64,000 bases of DNA from Morchella semilibera (Eukaryota > Ascomycota > Pezizomycetes > Pezizales > Morchellaceae): contig WBVU01000003.1 of the NCBI GenBank assembly GCA_009192285.1, positions 3,069,973-3,133,972 of the forward strand, read 5' to 3'. Position 1 is the stretch's first letter. Each line of letters opens with the position of its first letter. Under the pieces are notes generated by a model. That model saw only the letters and a list, made by a program, of their open reading frames with translations. It ran no database searches and was not told where the DNA came from. Position numbers and translations under genes: made by a program. Positions 35,202 to 45,388 of this stretch are shown here, piece after piece.

Positions 35202-38200
35202 GGGGTCTTTTGGTTCAGCTTCTTGGAGAAACGGAGAAATTTCTGGGCGGATTCCAGGTCCTGCTTGCCGTCAAAGTTCCTTTTGTTTTGGAAGGATGAA
35301 GAGTTGCGTTAGAGGATTTTTTTTTACCTCATGCTTTTCTTTTCCTTTTTCCTTTTGTTTCAACTCGGGGCCAAAAAAAAATGAGGGGTGTACTTGATTT
35401 TTTTTTTTCTTTCAAATAAGGGTGCATATTCCTGGGATTTACCTCCCCTCTGCCCCTCTACTAGGGGTTTATTATTTCTTTTTCTGAATAGGTGTTTTTC
35501 TTTCCGGTTTTACTACTTTTTAACGGGACTTTTTTTTTTCCTTTTTACATAAGATTTGTCCTAGGGGTATTATTTTTGTTAAGCGGAGTTCACCCATTTG
35601 GAGATTATTTTCATTACTTTCAGCATTGACTACTCAACAAGTTTGATATATCATTACTTTGCTTGGGTTGAGGGTTACGTCTGTCTTTTCTGTATTTCTG
35701 TCTGGGTCCGGGTTGGGTTTGGTTGGTTTGGTTGGCTGTATTGTTTTTTTTATGAACTATCCCCTTCTTTTCTAACGTTAACTTTTTATTTCTTTACTAC
35801 CATAAACCTGCCTCCTCCCCTCCCTTCCCATACTTTCTCTTCTTATGATAAATATTCCCCTACGTTTTTTCCCTTTATTTCTTTCCCCTAAATTGTTGAG
35901 AAGCCCCTTCAGGATAAGGGCAGGTAGTGTCAGGCGCAGGCACTAGGGAGTCGATAGTCTGGTTGCTAAGTGTCAAATGGTTATGATCTGATGTGATGAA
36001 TATTTTTTTTTCTTTTCTTTTTTTTTCGTTTCTTCCGACCCTTTCTGTTTCCAACTAAAAAAAGACCCGGGGACTGTAAAAGTAGGTAGGGTAGATGATA
36101 CATATACAGAGCAAGAGGGGGGGGGGGGGGAGGGGGTAAGGGGGAGAGTATGTAGGGGAGGTGGCGTGAAGATCATGATCGTCTTAATGGTTTCTCCTTT
36201 TCATTCTTCCTTTTTTTTTTTCTCTCTCCCCTCTCTCTCTCTCTTTCCTTTCTAGCTCTTTTTCATATCTGCGATGCGCGGGAATAGCGGGCGCTTTGTA
36301 CAGGGTCTATCGGGATTTGTGCTTGTTGGGGTACAGTAATGATATAACTTGGTCCGCTGGCTGCTTCTACACCCCGGCCGTACGTTCAATGCTCAGAGTT
36401 ATTGCGAGTGATGTGCTGTGATCAATGATGGCTGGTACGCGGGGTACATATACATACATGTATGTAATGTATGTAGGTAGGTCTGTGGCGCTTGTCATTG
36501 AGCGTTTCAATCGCTGGGTGCCTTTGCATGCACGTAAGTGTGCGCAATGCACAGGTGTATGTACATACGTGGCTGAGCATGTGGCTGACTCGGGGGAAAG
36601 TTAGGACCCATGGTACGGACAGTTTGGGACAGGACCGGGAGGGCGGCATACGCGTATAAACCAAGGATACATGTAGTTATAATATGCGAGAGGACACTAG
36701 CTTCTCTTGAGTAAGAGTCATAACCTGCACTTGGGAGTCATCACGAGCTACTGTCAGTTCCATCAGGCCATGCTGCTGACGGCCGAAAAGGTATGGTACA
36801 GGTTACGTGAGGGCTGACAAGCGATGTTGATTCATGGTACAAAAGGTAAAGAGGTGCCTGACACTCGGTCAAGTGACTGAGGAACAGGAATATTAGTAGG
36901 GAGGAGTTTTTTTTATGTCAAAATCTGGGTCTAGGGTTTACTAACTCAAGCGAGAATGAGTCTCGCGTTTGTGAAGTACTATCTTTGACCAACTGGTAAA
37001 AGTTTGAAGGGAAACTCTGTATGTATTTGACCTGACACTGTCCTTTAATTATGGTACGAATCGAACCTCGCTGATAGTATTAGGTATATATTGTACATCA
37101 GGTTAGCCACCGATGATGCATCCAACCCAAGCAAGCATCATACATCCATGTACTTTAGGCGGGGGATAAGGCTGTCCATTCTCAAAGCATTTATGCGCAC
37201 CGCCGAGGCATCACCTGGTTTACTCTGGATGTGCAGTCACGTCATGAACCATCACTCGCATAAACTTCTGCCTGCAGGTCAGCTCTTGCGTTCGCTCCCC
37301 CACGGGTACATGTGCCGTAACTAAGACACTGGATAGGAGCAAGCCAAATCTTTCAATCACCTTCTGTCCCTTCAAGTGAAACCGCAGGATCCATGGAAAT
37401 ATAAGTCCGACACCTCTTTCCCAGCGCCTCATAGGACCGGTGCGGTGTCCAATGAGCATAAGAGGGTTGGTCTTACACAACCCCTCCTCTGAGTCTTCAC
37501 CATACTATGGCCAATCACTAGCACCAATCACCTCGCCGTTCGTCACATCTCATGTACTCGGGCCCTCCCGCAGAATATGAGTCCTGTCGGAGTATCCAGC
37601 AGCAGCAGATCCACATATATTCACCAATTATCACTCGAGCTATTGGGGGGGGGGGGTCCGCCATAGAATGACTGCATAAGGCCACGTTCATCCCCTCTTC
37701 CTACCCCCCTCCCCCCACACCTACAAATCCTGCCAATGTAAACTTGTTTGTTGCGTACGGCTGATTGAACTAGGTGCCTTTCCTATTTTATGTGCTCGCC
37801 CGGAATGACGGCGAATAATAAGTTGGATGATGGGAAAGGGTCCTCGAGCATAAATACTGAAGAAGGGATAATATCCGGGTATACCCCGCAGTATTTTTGT
37901 TATTGCTTATCCCGTGCAGGAGAAGAGACCCCGTGCCATTCTTGAGACGGTGGATGGATGTTGATGGAAGATGTAGAAGGGGGGGAAAAAAAAGGGACAA
38001 CTACCGGCGTATAACAATTTTATAGCACATTATCAAAACAAAAATGAAATTAACAACGACTGCGCGTTAATGTGTTGTTATGGGTTGTAGTAAATTAATA
38101 CTTGTGCTCTCTCTTTTTGGGCAATAATTCTAAAAGGGGGTAGAAGGGGCTTTTTTTTTTTTTTTTTTTTTAGGTCACGATAATATTATTATACTGCTGC

Positions 38201-38475
38201 TACTGCTGTTGCTTCTGCTGGGTTTGTCATGGGGGGGGGGGTTTTTTTATGTGTCTCGGAATTTTGCCCGCCGCCGACACCTTGGTGGCTAGCCGCCGCG
38301 GCAGGCTGTTTATTTGCAGCTGCTGTAGTTGGTTGAATTTACGGTACGCTAGCCCTAGCGGTTTCGCAGGGATTGCTGCATGTTGCACAGAGCCGCATGT
38401 GTCACATGAAAAAAAAAAAGTTTTTGGAACCCTACGATTACAACTTCACCGAATTCGTGATATCGAAAAAAAAAT
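35202..38475. other. Intergenic region WEE1 to MRM2
   Basis: About 3.3 kb without a supportable gene. From 35.3 to 35.9 kb it is T-rich (WEE1 3' region). Other contents are a G15 run at about 36117-36131, a CT repeat near 36225-36245, TACATGTA at 36455 and 36668, ATCACTCG words at 36405 (reverse), 37251 and 37630, a G11 run at about 37645 and a T21 run at about 38152-38172. The last 100 bp before 38476 has two A runs close to the MRM2 start. Confidence 0.5.
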
Positions 38476-39738
38476 ATGAGATCTCAACGAACCCTACGAA
38501 ACATATGTTCTGCCGTTATACCTAGCCTACGATGGCATGTTACTGGACGTGTGCCTGCTGTTTCAATCGCTACAAGTACATCGATATCACCGCTGGGAGT
38601 CCGGTATGGCTCGTCCTCAAAACAATGGCTGATTCGACAAATGAACGACGCTGCAAGGAGGGAGGCAGAGTTGAGAGGGTTAAAAAGTAGGGCTGGTATC
38701 AAACTTCTAGATATCCACAAGAAATATGAAATATTCCGGAGTGGCCAAACAGTGGTCGATTTAGTATGCCCCCCCCGTGAGATGTGGAGTAGAGAAGAGA
38801 CTAATTGAACGTAGGGATATGCCCCAGGGGCTTGGTCACAGGTAAATATATATCATCCTCTGGGCCGAGGGATTGAGGGCTCAGTTGCTCTTCTAGGTCG
38901 CAGTAGATTTGACTGCCCCATTTGGCCGTGTTCTCGGTATTGATATCATTCCCCTGATGCCCCCCAGGGGTGCCTCCGCTATGCAGGGTGACTTTACCAG
39001 CGAGCGGGTCCAGCAAGAGATGAAGAGGTTTCTTTCAAATCCCAAGCGTGGGCGGCCATTGAGGCCACAAGTCAGCGCAAGTGATGCGGCGAAGGGGGAA
39101 GTGGAGGCAGCGAATCAGGCGTATATTGAGCATGAACGGGCATTGATGAAAGAACAGGAGGAATGGGCGAAAGCCGGGGCCACAGAGGGTGGGGAGAATT
39201 CTGTCGACGTAGTGTTGAGCGATATGTTAGAGCCCTTTCCAATGCATGGTGGAATGACCAAGACGAGCTTAAGACTACCCCACAGGTTAATGTCAACCTC
39301 TGGACATACGTTGAGGGATCAAGTGGGGAGTATTGTTTGTTTCTCTCACCTAATTTTTGCACTTTTGAAGTTGGTAACATCTATTAACGGGTTCCACGTG
39401 ATTGCACAGAGACTCTGCAATAAGGCGCTTGCCTTTAGCATTGATGTGCTTAAACCGGGTGGGTCTTTTGTGTGCAAGTTTTACCAGAGCGGGGATACCA
39501 AGCTCTTGAGGGAAAAGTTTAGACAGGTATACGATAAGGTTTATATAACTAAGCCAGAGGCCTCGAGACCGGTATGTTACCTCAATGCTATTTTTTCTCT
39601 TCTATCCTGAACCGCATTTTGGGGGTGGTGGTGTTAAACAGATATGTGTAGGAATCGAAGGAAGCTTACCTAATTGCGCGGGAGAAGAAGTCAAAGGTGA
39701 ATAAAGAGGAAGTAATGTTAATGGAGCCTACAGATTAA
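38476..39738 (+). CDS. MRM2: Mitochondrial rRNA 2'-O-methyltransferase Mrm2 (FtsJ/RrmJ family)
   Basis: SAM-dependent ribose methylase predicted to modify a uridine of the mitochondrial large-subunit rRNA (yeast Mrm2 methylates U2791 of 21S rRNA). Five exons: 38476-38763, 38815-38841 (27 nt), 38897-39334, 39410-39571, 39652-39738; 333 aa. The N-terminus is basic and Ser-rich, fitting a mitochondrial presequence. SSSKQWLIRQMND opens the fold with its catalytic Lys. VVDL joined to the microexon GYAPGAWSQ forms the SAM-binding loop. GIDIIPLMPPRG, DVVLSDMLEPFP, MSTSGHTLRDQVGS, LKPGGSFVCKFYQ (catalytic Lys) and ESKEAYLIA complete the family pattern. The microexon is essential, since without it the SAM motif is lost. 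Intron 3 is 75 nt with no stop, so its retention would add 25 residues. Confidence 0.93.
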
Positions 39739-41319
39739 TTTAATTAAATTGGACTTCTCCTCTGTACCTGGAACTGGGTTAAGGATTTTCGGAGACGTTG
39801 GTTACACTTGATTGGGCGGGCGTTGGCATTTAAGATGTGCAAAAAGCTTTGCTTGCGGGACGGTACGGGGATTTGTTTTATTTTTTAGACAGTGTGAGTG
39901 CCAGTGGTAGGTACGGGGTTGAATGTGCCGTCGTCGCCGCACACACAAGCTGCATGACATGGGAAACCCTACTACCATTACCAGGTCCAGGAGTGAGATC
40001 TGAAAATGCCACACCTGTTGCTTGATTGTGCGCGACTTTTTATCCATTCGATGTCTCTAGCGATGAAATTCCTAAACAAATTTCTTTCTTTCTTTGAATG
40101 GTCTCATGTGAGGGGTGAGAGGGGGGGGGGGGGGAATTTAACCGCGTATATTGTTTTTTTCTTCCCCCCTTCTTGCTTCCTTCTTCTTCTCGTTGACCCC
40201 CGTTATTTCGTGAGTAGAGCAAAGCAAATATGTACCTAATGAGTGAATTGAAGGGTTTACAGAGAGTCATCACTTCCTCGCGAGCGACTGCCAGCTCGGG
40301 AATTGTACATATAACTACCGCTTGAGTGCTTTGGTTGAGTGGTTGAGTTGTTGGTCTTTCTCATCTCAATCCTCTCGTAGGTCTCTGGTCTCTGAACGTG
40401 GTCCCACACCCGGCGAGTATGTACGGCGAGGATTCGGTAGAGCGTAGAAGATTTATTATTATATTATGTATGTATTATGTATATTATATATGTAATAGGG
40501 AGGAATAATAAATAAACATCCGAGGGAGGGTGGTGGAATGAGTAAGTGGAAAGGAGAATAAATACTGGAAAGAGAGAATACATTAGTAGCAGCTAAGAGC
40601 TCAGCTCTTTTTTTTTTTTTTTTCCCCTTCCCCCTTAACCGATCGTTTTTTTTTTTTTTTTAAAAACAGCTCATCGATTCGTCTGTCTGCTTTTTAGTTT
40701 TCTCTCCGGATCCCTTTTGGAATTTTTTTTTTTTTTTTTTTTTTTTTTTATATTTTTTTTTTTTTTACCTTTTCACTGTCTCCCTTCCCTCTCAATTCGG
40801 GGGGGGTTCTTATTGATACATGTACCTGTCTCGGTATACGTCTCCATATTAATATCGAACGCACGACATCGTCCATCTTCTTCGTCGCCAGTGCTCACTC
40901 ACTCGGATCTGATTCCATCATCATCATCATCGTCATCATCAATCTACTCAATCTACTCAATCTACTCAATCTACTCAATCTACTACTACTACAGTAGTAG
41001 ATATATATCACTCCATCACCTTCAATCATCAACCCAACAACTAAATAAAGAACGGAAAAGAGAAACCCCAACCCACATCCACATACAACTAACTAACCTT
41101 GACACCTCACATTTCATCTTTCCACCCCCCAGCTTTCCACCCAACGTACCACAGACGATCTTCACACAGCAGCAGCAGCAGCAGCGCACAGCTTCGAATC
41201 CCCACACCTTCCACACTCGTTTTCCCTCTTCTGCAGCAGGCAGCAAGCAGCAGCGGGCCAGACAAGCCAACAGCTCCCAAGAAAATATATAAAAAAAAAG
41301 AAAATAAAAAAATACAAAC
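39739..41319. other. Intergenic region MRM2 to LAMTOR2
   Basis: No gene supported. It holds a G13 run at about 40122, extensive T runs at about 40611, 40647 and 40721-40766, TACATGTA at 40817-40824, a 9-bp repeat at 40941-40978 and a CA/CT-rich run to the LAMTOR2 ATG. The last 500 bp has the pyrimidine- and A-rich makeup of a fungal leader. Confidence 0.5.
40941..40978 (+). repeat. 9-bp tandem repeat (AATCTACTC)n
   Basis: Four perfect copies of AATCTACTC followed by a CTA-rich partial copy, located in the leader or promoter region about 350 bp upstream of the LAMTOR2 start. Confidence 0.9.
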
Positions 41320-42038
41320 ATGCTTAAAACCAAGCCTCTCAACCAGCTCCTCTCCCAGTCAATCTCCCCAAACGTCTCCTCCGCCCTGTAAGTCAAGTCT
41401 TTCCCCTCTCCCACATATTACTCTCTCTCATCCCCAACAATTTCGCAAACTCATATACTAACCCATCTACCACTACTAAACACAGACTCTTCACACCCAC
41501 CGGCTCTCTTCTCGCAACCGGCACCTCCCCGACTGCCCCCGACGCCCGCAAATCGCGAACCTACTCCGCCCTCGCCGCAAACATCTGGAGCGCCTATGAC
41601 CGTGTCGCCGTCCAGGGCGTGATCGAGCAATCGCTCCCCGCCAGCGACGATGAAGCTCCTCCTCCTCCCACCACTACCACCCCCGCCGCAGGTTCTGCAG
41701 CGGCGCAGGGCCTGAAATCGCTGACGCTCGAGCTGTCGGACTACAATCTGCACATCCAGGTTGTGGTTCCCGGTGTGCTGCTGTGTCTGATTGGGCCCAA
41801 GCAGCCGACGAGGCACAACAGCAGCTCGTCAAGCCTGCATTCGCAGGAAGGGGAGGCTACGGGGACAGGGGCTACGGGGACAGGCAGCGTGCCGAGGAGT
41901 GGCGGCGCGGGGAGCACGAGCGTCGGGAGCAGTGTTGCTGGGAGCGGGAGTTTGGGGATATTGAAGACGCAGGCGCAGGCGTTGGTGGCGTATTTAGAGA
42001 GCGAGCTGATGGGCTTTGAGCTGCCCGAGGGGATATAG
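41320..42038 (+). CDS. LAMTOR2: Roadblock/LC7 protein, LAMTOR2 (p14) type Ragulator/EGO subunit
   Basis: Small roadblock-fold scaffold predicted to sit in the lysosomal/vacuolar Ragulator (EGO) complex that anchors Rag GTPases for TORC1 signalling. Exons 41320-41387 and 41486-42038 (98-nt intron with CTAAAC branch); 206 aa. It matches animal LAMTOR2 along its length: MLKTKPLNQLLSQS, LLFTPTGSLLATG, ANIWSAYDR, VVPGVLLCLIGPKQ and GILKTQAQALVAYLESEL. Animal p14 is about 125 aa; the extra length is two low-complexity inserts, one Pro/Thr/Ala-rich near residue 85-105 and one Ser/Gly/Thr-rich near 140-180, which fall between conserved strands. Filamentous fungi commonly annotate this gene only as a roadblock-domain protein, so the orthology call is mine from sequence. 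Confidence 0.85.
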
Positions 42039-42957
42039 CTGTCGAGCTCGTCCTCTTTTTTTTTTAATTTTAATTTTCCTTTTTTTATTTTTAGTTTTTT
42101 TTTTTTTTTTTTATGAGATGATTGCTACCTTTTTTTTATTTTTTATTTTTGAAGGGTATAGCGATGGTAGGTGCAATTGGAATGTGCGGTGTTAATGGTC
42201 GCTTTTGGCTATGGATCAGGGCTGGCTGCTTATAATACTTGCAGCCCTTTTCCTTTATACTTTTATCTACCTACTACTTTATTCAATCCTATAGAATCAT
42301 CTTGTCTTTTTTTCTTTCTTTCTCACAGTTCAATGGGTAGTCTGGGTCTTTTTTCTTTTTATCATTAACTCTTATGAGACTTGGTTTGGCTTTCTGGAAT
42401 TCCCGGCTCTGTTACTCTGTTGCTACCGTATTCTACGCCTTGCAATGACATCTCTCTTGAACTCTTGAACACCTTCCGGGCTGCCTCCGTATGTCAAGTA
42501 TGGATATAGGGAAATACATGCACCTGCCCAATTGCAATTGGACTGTGCAATGGCACCCTTCGTGGTGTTTGGTTGCTGCAGTCAATTACATCATGTTGAC
42601 CCGCAGCCAACACGCAGGTTTGGCACACCGCCGAATCATGCCCTGTGACGCTGTTTTGCACCGTGTGATTTCGCATGACGGCGGTTGTGGATTAACGTAG
42701 TTTTTATCGCCGTTCCGGTTCTGTTTGGGGGGAGGTGAAGTTGTGATGTCTCTGCGGCGGGGGAGGGGTCGATTCGATTCGACTCGATGCAATGCAGAAT
42801 GTCGATATCTCACAATTAGAAACAACACTCACAGAGCAGAACAGAGCAGAACAGAACAGAGTCTACAAACTACAAACTACAAACTACATACATACAAACT
42901 ACATAAAAACCCATCTACAGACCCCCCACCCCGATACCGATATCGGGGACCCAAGAA
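42039..42957. other. Intergenic region LAMTOR2 to CIA84-like gene
   Basis: No gene is supported. T runs just after 42038 suggest the LAMTOR2 3' UTR. The last 150 bp before 42958 is rich in ACAAACTAC and CAGAACAGAG short repeats, with the CIA84-like promoter presumably between 42.4 and 42.9 kb. Confidence 0.5.
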
Positions 42958-45388
42958 ATGCGCCCCACCCTCCTCCACCACCTCCTCCGGCAGCGCCGAC
43001 CGCCACCGCTCCCCCGCCGTCTCCTCCCCCACTTCCTCCCACCGCAGCAGCAGCAGCAAAGAACCCTCCTAGGCCTCAGCCGCCGCGCGCCCCCGGCAGC
43101 GGCGGCACCAGGGCCAGGGATCAACACGATCGAGAAGCTAGTGGGCACGCTGAGCACGCACGAGGGGCGGCCGCCGGCGGCAGAGACGCTGGTGTGTGCG
43201 TTCCGCGACGTGGTGCACGGCCCGGGCGCAATCACGGACGAGCACGCGCACGGGCTGGCGCGCACGTACCAGCACCTCAAGGGCGGGATACCGGCCGAGG
43301 ATGTGCGGGCTGCGCTGCGGGCGCTGCGCCGTCGGGGAGGAGGGGGGAGCCTGCATGTGGCGGGGTTGGCGAGGTTGCTGTTTTCGGGGCTGGAGGAGCT
43401 GGCGGCGGGGGATGTGGAGGTGTTTGTGGGTGTTCTTGCGGGGTGCGCGGGGGGGGCGTGGGAGGCGGCGGAGGTGGTGAGGAGGTTTTCGGGGGAGGGG
43501 GCGGTGTTGAGGGGGGAGGAGGGGGAGGGGGCGGTGCAGAGGTGCTGGGAGATGGTGATGAGGGGGTTGGAGGGGGAGGGGGAGGGCGGCGGCGGGGGGA
43601 CGGAGAGGGAGGTGCTCGAGATGTGGGAGGATGTCAGGGAGAGTGTGGCCGTGGTCACCGCCGGGATGATGGGCCCCGTCGTCAGGTTCTATTGCAGGCG
43701 CGGGGAGGTGGAGAAGGCGCGGCAATGGTATGGGAAGCTGGTGGACGAGGAGGGACTGACGCCGGAGCTCGAGACATATGTCGAGATACTGCGACTGTGT
43801 GCGGAGAAGGGCGAGAACGTATGGGCCCAAGAGATCATCAACTCGATCCTCAACGGCGGCGACGACAGAGGAATAGTCTCCAGAGAGGCCTGGGACATCG
43901 TTCTCCAATGGGCGGACGTCATTACAAAAGACAGTAATGAAATCTCCCGGCTCCTCACAATCATGGTGAGGAGGGCAGCCACGACAAACATCTACCCAAC
44001 AATCGAGACCTTCAACGAGCTGATCCGCTTCGCAATCTCCAGAGCCGACTACAGGGCCGCCCGGAAGCACCACAAGCTCGCCATCCACCGAAAGTTCGCG
44101 CCGAACCGCAGAACCCTCGAGCTCCAGATCGAGTACCTGGTCCTCTCGGGCAAGATCAAGATCGCGCAGGACGTCTACGACCAGCTGCGCGCCGAAGAGC
44201 TGCCCCCCTCGTACCCAGCGCACTCCGTCCAGCTCCTGCTGCAGGCCCTGTGCAGAGACCCAACCCCCGACAAGGAGCTGATAAACCGCATCCACGTGGA
44301 CCTCGGCGAGTGGAACAGCCCGCTGGAGATTGGGACCACCACCGCGCTCCTCACCCGCTTCCTGACCGACTGCGACTTCAGCGCCGTCATCGCGCTGCTC
44401 AGCGGCGCCTCGTGCGCAGCATACCCGGCGGGCGACCGCCGCAAGATCATCCACGAGATGGGCGAGCACATTGGGCGCAGCACAACCCCGATCGAGGCGG
44501 CCTGGGACACGTACCAGATCCTGTACCAGGTGTTCCCGGAGCTGTCCGTGCGGCAGCGCACCGACATCATGCGCCTCTTCTTCGCGCAGGACCGCAGCGA
44601 CATGGGCACCATGGTGTTCAAGCACATGCGCGGCACGCCCGGGCGGCGTCCGGGCCGGCAGGGCTACATCGCGGCGCTCAACGGCGTGGCCTACGCCCGC
44701 GACATCGACGCGCTCAAGGTCGTGCACAACGCGCTCAAGCTGGACCAGGGCCTCGACCTGGACACGGCGCTCACAAACGCCCTCATGAACGCGTACAACC
44801 GGTGCGGCGTGCCGTCGCGCGTGCTGCGCTTCTGGGAGGACGTCAAGCGCAGCGCAGAGGGCCCAAACTACCAGAGCATCAGCGTGGTGTTTGAGGCGTG
44901 CGGGAACCTGTGGGACGGCACGCCCCGCGCAAAGATACTGTGGGGGCAGCTGAGGTCCATGGGCGTCAAGCCCACGGTGGAGAACTACAGGGCCTACATC
45001 GAGGCCCTGGGGAAGGGCGAGCACTTTGAGGAGGCCTTCAGGCTGGCCAGGGACATGGAGCTGAGTGATGGGGTGAAGCCCGATGTGAAACTGTGAGTTT
45101 CTGCCCCCCCCCCTTACTCATTATCACAAACTAGCAGAATGTTAAAAAGGGAAAAAAAAACCTCCCCTTTATTACAGGCTTGGAACGGTATATGCAACCT
45201 CACCCCACGACATGAGGGAAAAGGTCGCCGAGTGGGCCAACGACGCATATCCCGCCGAGTGGAGCGAGGTCGAGGCGCGCATAGCGCAGCTGCCCAGGGA
45301 AATACTCCAGCCGGACGCCCTGGAGGAGCTCGGGGGCAGCCAGCTGCGGAATCTGCTGCAGGGTGAGCCGTCGGTGTTGGGCGATTGA
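42958..45388 (+). CDS. cia84: Mitochondrial PPR protein, CIA84-like (complex I assembly)
   Basis: Predicted mitochondrial pentatricopeptide-repeat-type helical protein. CIA84 in Neurospora associates with a complex I assembly intermediate (established). Exons 42958-45092 and 45178-45388 (85-nt intron); 781 aa. The N-terminus is Arg/Leu/Pro-rich and lacks acidic residues for over 60 positions, a good presequence. Helical PPR-like pairs recur from residue 240 on: VVRFYCRRGEVEKARQWYG, TFNELIRFAISRADYRAAR, LQIEYLVLSGKIKIAQDVYD, ALMNAYNRCGVPSRVLRFW. The last exon, GTVYATSPHDMREKVAEWA, resembles what I recall of CIA84 C-termini, which is the main basis for the symbol. The gene is much more GC-rich than the left third of the window, and residues 120-220 are encoded by G-runs. 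A 628-codon antisense open frame is a by-product of this composition. Confidence 0.72.

Noticed and set aside
35202-35397. Extra WEE1 C-terminal tail in the uncorrected frame
   Set aside because: Phe/Arg-rich, reads through T-rich 3' UTR-like DNA and lacks similarity to Wee1 tails; the alternative acidic ending at 35201 fits better.
40717-41292. Poly-Phe open frame ahead of LAMTOR2
   Set aside because: Encoded by T-homopolymer and CT-rich leader sequence; implausible protein and no ATG context, while LAMTOR2 has a clear start at 41320.
43138-45024. 628-codon open frame antisense to the CIA84-like gene
   Set aside because: It mirrors a GC3-rich coding strand, where antisense stops are rare. 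It is rich in His, Arg, Pro and Leu without family motifs, and the sense strand has a clean two-exon gene.
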